DNA of 64,000 bases from Pseudomonas akapageensis (lineage in GTDB: Bacteria; Pseudomonadota; Gammaproteobacteria; Pseudomonadales; Pseudomonadaceae). The notes under the pieces were generated by a model. It made no database searches. It worked only from the letters and a program-made list of their open reading frames with translations, and was not told where the DNA came from. Positions 46,531 to 56,115 of this stretch are shown here, in pieces (position 1 is the stretch's first letter; each line of letters begins with the position of its first letter). The position numbers and the translations under genes were made by a program. The stretch lies in the NCBI RefSeq assembly GCF_011355085.1, contig NZ_VXCP01000016.1, forward strand, positions 1 through 64,000, in the 5' to 3' direction.

Positions 46531-46863
46531 ATGAGTTTGACCGAAGCCCGTTTTCACGATCTGGTCGATGCCACCCAGCAGGCATTGGAAGATATCTTCG
46601 ACGAAAGCGACCTGGATCTGGACCTGGAGAATTCGGCCGGCGTCCTGACCGTGAAATTCGAAAATGGCACCCAGCTGATCATCAGCCGTCAGGAACCGCT
46701 GCGTCAGCTATGGCTAGCAGCACGTTCCGGCGGTTTTCACTTCGACTACGACGAAGAAAGCAAAAAGTGGATGTGCGACACCACCGATGAGCTGCTCGGC
46801 GAGATGCTGGCGCGTATCACCCAGGAACAGGCGGGCGTGGAGCTCGACTTCGAAGAGATCTGA
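46531..46863 (+). CDS. cyaY: frataxin-like iron donor CyaY
   Basis: This 110-residue protein starts MSLTEARFHDLVDATQQALE with the acidic first helix (DIFDESDLDLDLENSAGVLT) and the frataxin strands LTVKFENGTQLIISRQEP and QLWLAARSGGFHFDY. It binds iron and regulates Fe-S cluster assembly on IscS. GAGG lies 10 bases before ATG 46531. The DUF1289 gene follows within two bases. Confidence 0.93.
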   Translation: MSLTEARFHDLVDATQQALEDIFDESDLDLDLENSAGVLTVKFENGTQLIISRQEPLRQLWLAARSGGFHFDYDEESKKWMCDTTDELLGEMLARITQEQAGVELDFEEI

Positions 46864-46865
46864 GT

Positions 46866-47096
46866 TTGACAGCTCCTGTGGATAAACCGCCCAAGCCGTT
46901 GTACAGCAACGTCAGCCCGGCCGTGCCGTCGCCTTGCATCAGCTTGTGTCGACTGGACGAAGAAAAGATTTGCCGTGGCTGTTTTCGCCATGTCGAGGAC
47001 ATTCGCCAGTGGCGCTCGGCCGACGACGAGCAGCGTCGGGAGATTTGTCGCAATGCTCGGCAACGGCGTCAGGCCGCGGGTAACAGCGTGCGGTGA
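46866..47096 (+). CDS. DUF1289 protein
   Basis: This 76-residue protein holds the DUF1289 motif PSPCISLCRLDEEKICRGCF, with four cysteines in the C-x3-C ... C-x2-C spacing, and an Arg-rich tail (EICRNARQRRQAAGN). It is probably a small metal-binding protein of unknown role. The start is a TTG at 46866, two bases after the cyaY stop, so translation is probably coupled. GTG 46878 is an alternative. Confidence 0.75.
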   Translation: MTAPVDKPPKPLYSNVSPAVPSPCISLCRLDEEKICRGCFRHVEDIRQWRSADDEQRREICRNARQRRQAAGNSVR

Positions 47097-47177
47097 TTCG
47101 CTGTAACAACCGGCGGCTTGTGTATTTATCCGTCTGTGTTAGTGTCCAGATTACTTCGTACCGCGAAGCTTGTAGAA

Positions 47178-47207
47178 AACCCCGCCTTCTGGGCGGGGTT
47201 TTTCTTT
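47178..47207 (+). terminator. rho-independent terminator between DUF1289 and rnk
   Basis: AACCCCGCC pairs with GGCGGGGTT around a 5-base loop (TTCTG) and continues into TTTCTTT. Confidence 0.9.
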
Positions 47208-47240
47208 ATGCCGCCCAGAAAAAAGGAGTCTGCCTGGATC

Positions 47241-47651
47241 ATGAGCACCGCACCTTCACTTACCCTTACCCGATTGGACGTACAGCGTCTCGAGCGCCTG
47301 ATCGACAGCCTCGATGATTCGCTGCCGGGCGTCATCGCCCTGCAGGCCGAGCTGGACCGCGCCGAAAAGGTAGTCGGTCACGATGAAGTTCCACCCGGTG
47401 TCGTGACCATGAATTCGCGTGTGCACTGCCGCGAAGAAAGCAGCGGAAAGGATTACCACCTGACCCTGGTCTACCCGCAGGACGCTGGTGGCGAAGGCAA
47501 GGTTTCGGTTCTCGCACCGATCGGCTGTGCCTTGCTCGGGCTCTCGGTGGGGGAGCAGATCGATTGGCCGGCGCCGGGTGGCAAGACCCTCAAGCTGACC
47601 TTGATTGAAGTCGAGTACCAGCCTGAAGCCGCCGGTGTATACAGCCGCTGA
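47241..47651 (+). CDS. rnk: nucleoside diphosphate kinase regulator Rnk
   Basis: This 136-residue protein has an N-terminal helical hairpin (LTRLDVQRLERLIDSLDDSL) and a C-terminal GreA-like FKBP-fold domain (VSVLAPIGCALLGLSVGEQI, DWPAPGGKTLKLTLIEVEYQ). Rnk binds RNA polymerase and affects nucleoside diphosphate kinase levels. AAGGAG lies 11 bases before ATG 47241. It is convergent with cyaA. Confidence 0.9.
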   Translation: MSTAPSLTLTRLDVQRLERLIDSLDDSLPGVIALQAELDRAEKVVGHDEVPPGVVTMNSRVHCREESSGKDYHLTLVYPQDAGGEGKVSVLAPIGCALLGLSVGEQIDWPAPGGKTLKLTLIEVEYQPEAAGVYSR

Positions 47652-47661
47652 GCCGTCACGA

Positions 47662-50508
47662 TCAGGCCAGCTCCAGGGCGCGGTTAAGCGCGTTTTCCAG
47701 GTCGCTCTTGTAACGTAGATACAGGTTGCTCGAGCCGTGGCCGTCGCCCGGCAGGCCGCACAGGTCGATGTCGGTGATGTAGCAGCGATAACGCGCAACT
47801 TCCAGGCGCTGGCCGATGATCTCCCGGGCGACCACGCGATAAAGCTGGTCGCCATATTCGAGCTCGGAAAATTCTTTCTGATTGCAGAACAAGGTCACGC
47901 GCATCTGCGCGACAGTCCTTTCGACAATGGCCTGAACTTCATAGAAAGGCTTGTCGATCGGGATCTGCGGCGCCTGGCGGGGCTCGATCCGTCGAGCCCG
48001 CCCGGGGCCGGAAGGCAACAACTGATAGTAGAGCGTCTTGAACATCTCGGGCGGCTGCAGGCAGTCGAGCGGACGCTGGGCATCGCGGCGATGGATGATC
48101 GATGCAAGGAAGCGCTGCAGCGGGGCCAGCAGGCTTTGTTCGTCATGAAACGGCAGGCGTTGTTGCCACAGCGCATTGAACTCATCGAGTACATAAACCT
48201 GAGCCTGCCCGTCGTTCAGGCGATAGAACACCTGGACGCACTCCGGTTGCCCCAGAGGCAGAACCAGCGCCAGGTCATGCTCTTCCAATGCATTGTCGTC
48301 CAGATGCACTGGGCTGTAGCTCACCCGCTCTTCGCTCAGGTAGTCGAGCAACGCGGCCTGGCTGGTCATGACAGCATGCTTGACCTGGCCCGGTACCAGC
48401 TCCAGCACGCAATAACCGTGTTGCACTTGAATCAGGTAGCGGTGATCGAGCCCCTGGGCCAGTAATGCCTGGGCTGTGCCGATCACTTCCTCGACCCGCA
48501 AGGTGATGGCCTGCGCACGGCTGCGGCAGAAGCAGCGGACCCGCAGCTGTGGTGGTGCAACCTGGTTGGCCAGGCTGTTGAGATAGTCGCGCAGGCAGTC
48601 GAGCAAGGCATTCTCGCTCTCATACCGGTGGACTTGCAGTTCGTTCCAGCTATTGAGTGTCACCTGATCGAGGCTCAGCACCAGGTTTGCCCGCACGCCG
48701 GCGAAGCTCAGCGAATCCGTGCGCTCGGTTGTCATCGAGACATTCAAGTCGCGATGATGTTTGAGTGGGTCGATCCCGACATTGACCAGCAACAGCACTT
48801 CCTTCGGTTCGCTGGGGCGCATCAACTGCTCTTCGGCGACCATGGACAACGGCAGCGGCACAGCCTGTTGCAAACTGCCAAGCAGATTGAACAGCTCAAA
48901 CTCGCTCAAGTCACTGCTGCCAGGGTGCAAGGCCAGTCGGGTGCTGCTGTCGATCACGCCATTGCGATGGCTCCAGGCAAGCAGTTCCAACAGTCCGCGG
49001 CTGCGTTTGATCGGGGTGAAGTGCTCCCATTCATTTGTGTTGAGATTACCGCTATAAAAGCTCCAGTGAGCGTGACCCGGCTCCTTGCGATTGGGCGACT
49101 GGACCAGGGTCAGCGTGTCTTCGGCCAAGTCCGGGGCGATGCCGGGATTGATGAACTCGACTTTGCCGGACTTGCGTTCGAACGCTGCATACAGGCGTCG
49201 TCCCAGCACGCTGAGGTCACGCCGGGTAATGAGGCTGGCCCCATCCTGAGCGCGTGCGAACTGGTTCAGGAACCGATAGCTGTAATTGAGCGCATTGACC
49301 AGTGAGCGACGTTCGGCCTCCACCTGATGGACTTTCCACTGGCTGCGACTGTCGAGCAACGCCAGTTGGCGCTCATCCCAACCCCACTCGCGTGCCAGTC
49401 GCTCGAGCAACTGGCGTTGCCAGTTGGTGTTGCGCTGGCGGGACAGGCCGCTGAGCTTCTTGTTGACCTTCAGGTAGAGGCAGCGGCGCACCAGCTCCAG
49501 GCGCTCGGGTTCGGCGCGGGCCAGCAGATACTCCTCGAGCCGGCGGTACACGACCATATAGGGGTCGAGTTCGTCCAGATCGAGCCGATTGGCAAACACT
49601 GCCTGCTTGAAGCGCAGGCTCAGGCATTGAACTCGAGGGTGTTCACTGGCGTAGACCTCCGTCAGCAGCAGTTTGATGACGGACTTGTAAGGCGATTCGA
49701 TGCCCTTGAACAATTGCCAGAGGCCCGCGCCAATGAATTCCCCGGGCGGAATGTGCGCCAGGTTCCCGAGATCAAGGGTTTCGTCTGTGCGGATGAAGCG
49801 CTTGGAAATTAATGCGTGGACGTACTCGTTGTATCGGGCTTCTTCGTAGACCGGCACCAGCCACCACAAGGGCGTGCGTCCGGCGAGCCAGATTGCGGTC
49901 CGGTAGAACTCATCCAGCAGCAAGTAGTGCTGGCTGGATCCACAGTCTTCGGAACTGAGCTGGCCATCACGCTCGCCTTGTACGAAGCGGCTCGGCTCAA
50001 CCAGGAAGAAATGCGCCTCGGCCCCCTGGCTGGCTGCCCAGGCTTCCAGCAGCTCGCATTTGCGCTGCAACGCAGTCAGCTCGGCAGTGGTCAGATCCGC
50101 GGCATGGCAAACCCAGACATCCATGTCGCTTTGCTCGGTCTGGGCCAGGGTGCCCAGGCTGCCCATCAGGAAAAGCCCATGGATCGGTCGCGATGCATGA
50201 TCTCGGCGTGACTTGCAGGAGAACGAGCGGGCCAGGCGTTGAGCGCTGGCCAGGACCTCGGCATCAGGTTCGAAGCAAGATACACCGGCGGGGATCGCAC
50301 CCGAGATATAGCCGGGCAACAATGGGTGGTTGACGTGGAAAAGCAGCGGCAACAGATTGAGGACCAGTTGCTGTCGGGTGGAAAGCCTCTCCAGAGCGCG
50401 GTCCAGGCGCCCCTGGTTGACCTTCAGGAAGCGCGCGCGCAGTTGGCCGAGGACCTTGCGGTCGATGCCTTCTTCCAGGTCTGGGCGTATTTCGTGTGTG
50501 CGCGTCAT
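47662..50508 (-). CDS. cyaA: class I adenylate cyclase
   Basis: This 948-residue protein has the class I cyclase layout: an N-terminal nucleotidyltransferase-like catalytic half (LFLMGSLGTLAQTEQSDMDV with the G-S and D-x-D motif near residues 112-135, LLDEFYRTAIWLAGRTPLWW) and a large regulatory half. It makes cAMP for Vfr/Crp. The length is close to that of other Pseudomonas enzymes (about 945). ATG 50508. It ends ten bases from rnk, tail to tail. Confidence 0.93.
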   Translation of the reverse strand: MTRTHEIRPDLEEGIDRKVLGQLRARFLKVNQGRLDRALERLSTRQQLVLNLLPLLFHVNHPLLPGYISGAIPAGVSCFEPDAEVLASAQRLARSFSCKSRRDHASRPIHGLFLMGSLGTLAQTEQSDMDVWVCHAADLTTAELTALQRKCELLEAWAASQGAEAHFFLVEPSRFVQGERDGQLSSEDCGSSQHYLLLDEFYRTAIWLAGRTPLWWLVPVYEEARYNEYVHALISKRFIRTDETLDLGNLAHIPPGEFIGAGLWQLFKGIESPYKSVIKLLLTEVYASEHPRVQCLSLRFKQAVFANRLDLDELDPYMVVYRRLEEYLLARAEPERLELVRRCLYLKVNKKLSGLSRQRNTNWQRQLLERLAREWGWDERQLALLDSRSQWKVHQVEAERRSLVNALNYSYRFLNQFARAQDGASLITRRDLSVLGRRLYAAFERKSGKVEFINPGIAPDLAEDTLTLVQSPNRKEPGHAHWSFYSGNLNTNEWEHFTPIKRSRGLLELLAWSHRNGVIDSSTRLALHPGSSDLSEFELFNLLGSLQQAVPLPLSMVAEEQLMRPSEPKEVLLLVNVGIDPLKHHRDLNVSMTTERTDSLSFAGVRANLVLSLDQVTLNSWNELQVHRYESENALLDCLRDYLNSLANQVAPPQLRVRCFCRSRAQAITLRVEEVIGTAQALLAQGLDHRYLIQVQHGYCVLELVPGQVKHAVMTSQAALLDYLSEERVSYSPVHLDDNALEEHDLALVLPLGQPECVQVFYRLNDGQAQVYVLDEFNALWQQRLPFHDEQSLLAPLQRFLASIIHRRDAQRPLDCLQPPEMFKTLYYQLLPSGPGRARRIEPRQAPQIPIDKPFYEVQAIVERTVAQMRVTLFCNQKEFSELEYGDQLYRVVAREIIGQRLEVARYRCYITDIDLCGLPGDGHGSSNLYLRYKSDLENALNRALELA

Positions 50509-50679
50509 CTCAAACAGGCCATCCGGGTCCGCAGTGACAAGTTCTCGTGCGGGACGCAGTCTACAACCGAAGATTGGACGGCTTTAAGCTGAATTTGATT
50601 TTTGACGTCAGTTTTTTATCGCGCGGCGGCGTGCTCTCGGAATCCTGTACATAGGATCCCGGGAGCGAAAGGGCAGTGC

Positions 50680-50925
50680 TTATGCGGGTTCTTTGACGGC
50701 CAGAATGGTCAGCAATCCTTGGGCGTACTCGGCAGCGTCGCGTCCCAGGCTGGTCAGATAGCCGCCATCGGGTTGGGTGATCAGTTCTTTTTCGAACAGG
50801 CGCTGTGCAGCGGCGATGGCGGTTGGGGCAGCGGTCTGATGAATTTTCAGGCCTTCCTGGGAGCTCCCCAGGTTGAAGAGTGCAAGGATTTCCAGTTCGG
50901 CAACCAACTCAGGGGTATACGACAT
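50680..50925 (-). CDS. TIGR02647-family small protein
   Basis: This 81-residue protein reads MSYTPELVAELEILALFNLG and ITQPDGGYLTSLGRDAAEYA, a pattern I know from the TIGR02647 family of small gammaproteobacterial proteins, which resemble a winged helix. The function is unknown. GGAGTCC precedes ATG 50925. It lies between cyaA and another small conserved gene. Confidence 0.7.
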   Translation of the reverse strand: MSYTPELVAELEILALFNLGSSQEGLKIHQTAAPTAIAAAQRLFEKELITQPDGGYLTSLGRDAAEYAQGLLTILAVKEPA

Positions 50926-51133
50926 AAGGACTCCAGACTTTCTAGGAATTAGGCGACAGCGCCCCTAAGGTGACCGCACTTTGTCAGCCTGTCCAGTGCT
51001 CTCTGAACGCTTTTGCTGTCTTGGGTGGCGGTTTGTCGTGTGGCCCCGTAAAGCGTGCGGCAGCGGGGGTGCTTCCAGTGTAGATAGGCCCTGGAAGATT
51101 TGCCGCAGAATGTTTCCCGCGCCGCGTCAGATC

Positions 51134-51418
51134 TTATGACTTCTCTGGAGGTAGCTCCGGCAGGGCACGCAGCGCCGCTTCGTACCACTCGGTATTGAAT
51201 GCGCGGTCTTCTTCGAGGATCGCATCGATCTCGACGGCCAGCACATGGGCCATCATTTGCAGGATGTCTTCGCGCTCATAGCCGACCAACGTCAATTTGT
51301 TGAAGGTCGCCTTGGCCGCTGGCGGGTTGTCGCTCTCGATCTGGTTTTCGATCGCTTCGATCAGCGTGGTTTCGGCGAATTCTTCTTCGTCGTTGTCGAT
51401 ATCGGTTGGCTCGCTCAT
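51134..51418 (-). CDS. small acidic conserved protein
   Basis: This 94-residue protein is acidic at its start (MSEPTDIDNDEEEFAETTLI) and has helical NPPAAKATFNKLTLVGYERE and DILQMMAHVLAVEIDAILEE. No domain is recognised with certainty; such proteins of this length recur near cyaA/argH in Pseudomonas. GAGGAG lies 9 bases before ATG 51418. It is divergent from the GST gene. Confidence 0.65.
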   Translation of the reverse strand: MSEPTDIDNDEEEFAETTLIEAIENQIESDNPPAAKATFNKLTLVGYEREDILQMMAHVLAVEIDAILEEDRAFNTEWYEAALRALPELPPEKS

Positions 51419-51543
51419 GGCAGGCTCCTCAAGGAAAGGCGGCCAGTTTACCTTTATTCAGGCCACTGATGCTGCTGGTCAGATGCCGGCCGGCATTCTA
51501 TAAATGGCTCCTGCCAACCCCTGCACGGCCTGGAGGCTATGTG

Positions 51544-52203
51544 ATGCTCAAGCTATACGGATTTGCGGTCAGCAATTACTACAACATGGTCAAGCTGGCG
51601 CTACTGGAGAAGGGATTGCCCTTTGAAGAGGTACCGTTTTTTGCAGGCTTTAGCCCGGAGGCGCTTGCCATCAGCCCGCGTGGAAAAGTTCCGGTCCTGG
51701 GTGTCGAGCAAGGGTATGTCAACGAAACCAGCGTGATCCTCGAATACCTCGAGCAGACCCAGTCAGGTCCAGCCCTATTGCCCAGCGAGCCGTTTCAACG
51801 CGCGCAGGTATTGGCACTGGCCAGAGAGATCGAGTTGTATATCGAATTGCCTGCTCGCAGTTGCTATGCAGAGGCATTCTTCGGCACCCCGGTGCCTGAA
51901 GCGATCAAGGAAAAAGCCAAGGCAGAGTTGTTGCTGGGATTCGCTTCGCTGGGGCGTCACGGCAAATTCGCACCCTATGTAGCCGGCCCGAGCCTGAGCG
52001 TGGCGGACCTGTACTTCCTTTACAGCGTCGGCCTGGCTTGCGCGGTCGGCAAGAAGCTCTTCGATATGGATTTCCTTGCCGAGTTGCCTGCAGCCAAGTC
52101 GCTGTTCGCGCGTCTGGAGCAGAACCCGAACGTGCAGCGCGTGGCTGCGGACAAGGATGCGGCAATGCCGGCTTTCCTTGCGATGGTCAGCGCCAAGAAG
52201 TAG
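51544..52203 (+). CDS. glutathione S-transferase
   Basis: This 219-residue protein has the thioredoxin-like N-terminal domain (MLKLYGFAVSNYYNMVKLAL, ISPRGKVPVLGVEQGYVNET with the cis-proline and E-T-S-V glutathione site) and an all-helical C-terminal half (GPSLSVADLYFLYSVGLACA). It probably conjugates or reduces a small molecule with glutathione. The start is ATG 51544, seven bases after GGAGG; a GTG lies directly before it. A long hairpin terminator follows. Confidence 0.85.
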   Translation: MLKLYGFAVSNYYNMVKLALLEKGLPFEEVPFFAGFSPEALAISPRGKVPVLGVEQGYVNETSVILEYLEQTQSGPALLPSEPFQRAQVLALAREIELYIELPARSCYAEAFFGTPVPEAIKEKAKAELLLGFASLGRHGKFAPYVAGPSLSVADLYFLYSVGLACAVGKKLFDMDFLAELPAAKSLFARLEQNPNVQRVAADKDAAMPAFLAMVSAKK

Positions 52204-52217
52204 GCGCCAGGTGAAAA

Positions 52218-52261
52218 ACCAAAGCCCGATGGCAAACCTGCCATCGGGCTTTGGTGTTTTT
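52218..52261. terminator. terminator between GST and argH
   Basis: ACCAAAGCCCGATGGCA pairs with TGCCATCGGGCTTTGGT around AACC and is followed by GTTTTTA on the plus strand. An A-run precedes it, serving the convergent argH. Confidence 0.93.
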
Positions 52262-53654
52262 AGCGGCTAGCCAGCAGTGCCTGGCCGCGGGCTACCGCTG
52301 CCTTGACCTGGGCCGGGGCGGTTCCGCCGATGTGGTTGCGCGCATTGACCGAACCTTCCAGGGTCAACACGGCGAACACGTCCTGCTCGATCTGATCGCT
52401 GAACTGGCGCAACTCGTCCAGGCTCATCTCGGCCAGATCCTTGCCCGATTCCACGCCGTACTTCACGGCATGGCCAACGATTTCGTGGCAATCACGGAAT
52501 GGCAGGCCGCGACGTACCAGGTAATCGGCAAGGTCGGTGGCGGTCGAGAACCCGCGCAGCGCCGCTTCTCGCATGATGGCGTGTTTTGGCTTGATCGCCG
52601 GGATCATGTCGGCGAACGCCCGCAGCGAGTCGCGCAGGGTGTCGGCGGCATCGAACAGCGGTTCCTTGTCTTCCTGATTGTCCTTGTTGTAGGCCAGCGG
52701 TTGGCCCTTCATCAAGGTCAGCAGGCCCATCAGCGAGCCGAACACGCGGCCGCTCTTGCCACGCACCAGTTCGGGAACGTCCGGGTTTTTCTTTTGCGGC
52801 ATGATCGAGCTGCCGGTGCAGAAACGATCCGGCAGATCGATGAACTGGAATTGCGCGCTGGTCCACAGCACCAGCTCTTCGGAGAAGCGCGACAAGTGCA
52901 TCATTGCCAGGCTCGCGGCAGCGCAGAACTCGATGGCGAAATCGCGATCGGAAACGCCGTCGAGCGAGTTGCCGCCCACGGCCTCGAAGCCCAGCAGCTG
53001 GCAAGTCAGCTCGCGGTCGATCGGGTAAGTTGTCCCCGCCAGCGCCGCACTGCCCAGCGGCATGCGGTTGGTGCGCTTGCGGCAGTCGACCAGGCGTTCG
53101 TAGTCACGGCTGAGCATTTCGAACCAGGCCAGCAAGTGGTGCCCGAAGGTCACCGGCTGGGCCGTCTGCAGGTGAGTGAAGCCGGGCATGATGGTTTCGG
53201 CTTCGCGCTCGGCTTGCTCCAGCAGGCCTTTCTGCAGGCGGGTGATTTCGCCCAGGATCAGGTCGATCTCGTCGCGCAGCCACAGGCGGATATCGGTGGC
53301 GACCTGGTCGTTGCGGCTACGCCCGGTGTGCAGCTTCTTGCCGGTGATGCCGATGCGGTCGGTCAGGCGCGCTTCGATATTCATGTGCACGTCTTCGAGA
53401 TCGACGCGCCAGTCGAAAGTGCCGGCCTCGATCTCGGATTCGATGGTCTTGAGGCCATCGATGATGGTATCGCGCTCGGCATCGGTGAGGACGCCGACCT
53501 TGGCCAGCATCGTGGCGTGGGCAATCGACCCCATGATGTCGTGGCGATACAGGCGCTGGTCAAAGTTGACGGAGGCGGTGAAGCGGGCGACAAAGGCGTC
53601 GACGGGCTCACTGAAGCGGCCGCCCCAGGACTGGTTGGTCTTGTCAGTGCTCAT
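52260..53654 (-). CDS. argH: argininosuccinate lyase
   Basis: This 464-residue enzyme of the fumarase/aspartase superfamily has the signature [20 protein letters not shown] at about residue 280, the catalytic loop, and early segments [20 protein letters not shown] and [20 protein letters not shown] holding the catalytic His. It cleaves argininosuccinate to arginine and fumarate. ATG 53654. It is divergent from the algZ remnant and algR. Confidence 0.95.
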   Translation of the reverse strand: MSTDKTNQSWGGRFSEPVDAFVARFTASVNFDQRLYRHDIMGSIAHATMLAKVGVLTDAERDTIIDGLKTIESEIEAGTFDWRVDLEDVHMNIEARLTDRIGITGKKLHTGRSRNDQVATDIRLWLRDEIDLILGEITRLQKGLLEQAEREAETIMPGFTHLQTAQPVTFGHHLLAWFEMLSRDYERLVDCRKRTNRMPLGSAALAGTTYPIDRELTCQLLGFEAVGGNSLDGVSDRDFAIEFCAAASLAMMHLSRFSEELVLWTSAQFQFIDLPDRFCTGSSIMPQKKNPDVPELVRGKSGRVFGSLMGLLTLMKGQPLAYNKDNQEDKEPLFDAADTLRDSLRAFADMIPAIKPKHAIMREAALRGFSTATDLADYLVRRGLPFRDCHEIVGHAVKYGVESGKDLAEMSLDELRQFSDQIEQDVFAVLTLEGSVNARNHIGGTAPAQVKAAVARGQALLASR

Positions 53655-53735
53655 GGATTCGCTCGTTGAAGGCGTGAACGGGAAATTGGTACAGATGATA
53701 ACAGGGTTGCCAATGACGTCGGAGTACAGTGGTCG

Positions 53736-54314
53736 GTGGTTTTTTGTTGCTTGCGGTGCATCCTGATCGTTGCATTGACCCTGGCCGGATCATCACCGCG
53801 CCGTTATTGCGCTACTTTTATCTTCAAAGCCGGTGGTGACAGCAAGCGCAGGCCGCGTTGCGCGTCCGATACCCTGGTTTTATGGAAGGAAGAGGTTGCG
53901 CTTGCCAAACGATATTTATCAATTGAGCAATATCGTCTCGGCAAGCGTCTACAGTTGGACTTGAGGATCAACACAATTCCCGATGATCTACCCATTCCAC
54001 AGCTAACCTTACAACCGTTATTGGAGAATGCCCTGATCCATGGAATATCGCCACGAGTCGACGGTGGTGTGGTCAGGGTCGAAGCAGACTATAAAAAGGG
54101 AGAGTTCATATTGTGTCTCAGCAATCCCTACGACGAAGCTGCGGTGCTGCAGGCTTCGAGCGGTACCCAGCAGGCACTGCTAAATATTGGTGCTCGGCTT
54201 GCGGCACTTTTTGGCCCTCGTGCGAGTCTGAGCGTGGATCGCCGTGACGGTCGTCACTTCACCTGTCTACGCTATCCTTGTGCGAGACCCACGCAGGAAT
54301 CCAGCGCAATATGA
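53736..54314 (+). pseudogene. algZ: truncated algZ/fimS sensor kinase
   Basis: From about 53871 the reading frame encodes the C-terminal half of AlgZ: LVLWKEEVALAKRYLSIEQY, then QLTLQPLLENALIHGISPR (the N-box of the ATPase domain) to the end. The membrane part and the histidine box that should precede it (about 200 residues in a normal protein of about 350) are missing, and the first 45 codons are not AlgZ-like. The frame opens with a GTG with a poorly placed GGAG. The stop still overlaps the algR start as ATGA. Base use is more AT-rich than in argH and algR, consistent with decay. Confidence 0.75.
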
Positions 54315-55057
54315 ATGTCCTGATCGTTGATGACGAACCCCTGGCCCGCGAGCGCTTGAGCCGATTGGTCAGCGACCTCGAGGGCTACACTGTCCTGGAG
54401 CCCAGTGCCAGTAATGGCGAAGAGGCCCTGGCCTTGATAGAAAGCCTCAAGCCGGATGTGGTGTTGCTCGACATTCGCATGCCCGGCCTCGATGGCCTGC
54501 AGGTAGCCGCGAAGCTGTGCGAGCGCGAAGCGCCCCCAGCTATCGTGTTTTGTACCGCCCATGACGAGTTCGCCGTGGACGCCTTCAAGGTCAGTGCCGT
54601 CGGCTTTCTGGTCAAGCCGGTGCGGCCCGAGGATCTGCTTGTGGCCCTGAAAAAGGCCGAGCGCCCCAATCGCGTGCAATTGGCGGCCCTGACACGTCCG
54701 GCGGCAGAAAGCGGCAACGGGCCACGCAGCCATATCAGTGCGCGTACCCGCAAAGGCATCGAACTGATTCCGTTGGATCAAGTGATCTATTTCATCGCCG
54801 ACCACAAATACGTCACCTTGCGCCATGAGGGCGGCGAGGTTCTGCTGGACGAGCCATTGAAGGCGCTGGAAGACGAGTTTGGCGACCGTTTCGTGCGTAT
54901 CCACCGCAATGCACTGGTGGCGCGAGACCGTATCGAGCGGCTGCAGCGCACGCCTCTTGGGCACTTCCAGCTGTATCTCAAAGGGCTCAATGGCGATGCC
55001 TTGATCGTCAGCCGTCGTCATGTGGCGGGTGTACGCAAAATGATGCAACAGCTTTAG
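54311..55057 (+). CDS. algR: LytTR response regulator AlgR
   Basis: This 248-residue protein has a receiver domain (residues 1-115, phospho-acceptor Asp54 in VVLLDIRMPGLDG, acidic pair DDEP, Lys in GFLVKPVRPEDL) and a C-terminal LytTR DNA-binding domain (about 140-248, KGIELIPLDQVIYFIADHKY, FVRIHRNALVARDRIERLQR). AlgR controls alginate, motility and virulence genes in Pseudomonas. It overlaps the algZ remnant by ATGA and precedes hemC, the known Pseudomonas order. Its kinase gene is degraded here. Confidence 0.92.
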   Translation: MNVLIVDDEPLARERLSRLVSDLEGYTVLEPSASNGEEALALIESLKPDVVLLDIRMPGLDGLQVAAKLCEREAPPAIVFCTAHDEFAVDAFKVSAVGFLVKPVRPEDLLVALKKAERPNRVQLAALTRPAAESGNGPRSHISARTRKGIELIPLDQVIYFIADHKYVTLRHEGGEVLLDEPLKALEDEFGDRFVRIHRNALVARDRIERLQRTPLGHFQLYLKGLNGDALIVSRRHVAGVRKMMQQL

Positions 55058-55173
55058 GGCGGGGCGTGGAGGCAACGTAGGCCAGGGATGGCCACCCCCA
55101 TTCATAGAGAAATCAAAGCTGCTTTCGCTGAGCTGTTATTATCCGTCTTAATCTATTTAATACGGATTGATCC

Positions 55174-56115
55174 ATGTCCTCTCGCGAAATCCGCATTGCT
55201 ACCCGCAAAAGTGCCCTGGCCTTGTGGCAGGCCGAATACGTCAAGTCTTGCCTGGAGCAGGCCCACCCTGGTCTTGTCGTGACGCTGGTGCCGATGGTGA
55301 GTCGCGGCGACAAGCTGCTCGACTCGCCATTGTCGAAAATCGGCGGCAAGGGCCTGTTCGTCAAGGAGCTGGAGACGGCACTGCTCGAGCAGGAAGCCGA
55401 CATTGCCGTGCACTCGATGAAAGATGTGCCGATGGACTTTCCCGAAGGCCTGGGACTGTTCTGCATCTGCGAGCGCGAAGACCCGCGCGACGCCTTCGTT
55501 TCCAATACCTATGAAAGCCTCGACGCCTTGCCCAAAGGCAGTATCGTCGGGACTTCCAGTCTGCGTCGTCAGACACAATTGCTGGCACGGCGCCCGGACC
55601 TGGAAATCCGTTTCCTGCGTGGCAACGTCAATACCCGCCTGGCCAAGCTGGATGCGGGCGAATACGACGCGATCATTCTTGCGGCCGCCGGTTTGATCCG
55701 CCTGGGCTTTGAAGACCGCATCACTTCGACTATAAGCGTCGAAGACAGTCTGCCTGCTGGTGGCCAGGGCGCGGTTGGCATCGAGTGCCGTACTGCCGAT
55801 AGCGAAATCCATGCGTTGCTCGCACCTTTGCATCATCACGATACGGCTGTGCGGGTAACGGCCGAGCGAGCGCTGAACAAACACCTCAATGGTGGCTGTC
55901 AGGTTCCGATTGCCTGTTATGCCGTGCTCGAAGGTGATCAGGTCTGGTTGCGTGGCCTGGTCGGCGCGCCGAGCGGCGGCCTGCTGCTGAAGGCGCAAGC
56001 ACGAGGCCCGCAGGCTGATGCCGAGGCGCTGGGTGTGCGGGTTGCCGAAGATTTGTTGGCCCAGGGCGCCGATGCGATCCTCAAGGCGGTCTACGGCGAG
56101 GCAGGTCACGAGTGA
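55174..56115 (+). CDS. hemC: porphobilinogen deaminase
   Basis: This 313-residue protein starts [20 protein letters not shown] and has the dipyrromethane cofactor cysteine in [15 protein letters not shown] (about 242). Aspartate-rich active-site segments include [14 protein letters not shown]. It polymerises four porphobilinogen units into hydroxymethylbilane. ATG 55174. It overlaps hemD by four bases (GTGA). The 116-base gap after algR holds an A/T-rich stretch that may contain its promoter. Confidence 0.95.
   Translation: MSSREIRIATRKSALALWQAEYVKSCLEQAHPGLVVTLVPMVSRGDKLLDSPLSKIGGKGLFVKELETALLEQEADIAVHSMKDVPMDFPEGLGLFCICEREDPRDAFVSNTYESLDALPKGSIVGTSSLRRQTQLLARRPDLEIRFLRGNVNTRLAKLDAGEYDAIILAAAGLIRLGFEDRITSTISVEDSLPAGGQGAVGIECRTADSEIHALLAPLHHHDTAVRVTAERALNKHLNGGCQVPIACYAVLEGDQVWLRGLVGAPSGGLLLKAQARGPQADAEALGVRVAEDLLAQGADAILKAVYGEAGHE

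Noticed and set aside
50639..50670. Hairpin CTCTCGGAATCCT / AGGATCCCGGGAG as terminator
   Set aside because: It has a mismatch, a wobble pair and no T-run on either strand; kept only as a note.
50949..51188. 79-codon minus-strand frame between two small genes
   Set aside because: It overlaps the end of the acidic conserved gene, has no start signal and no family likeness.
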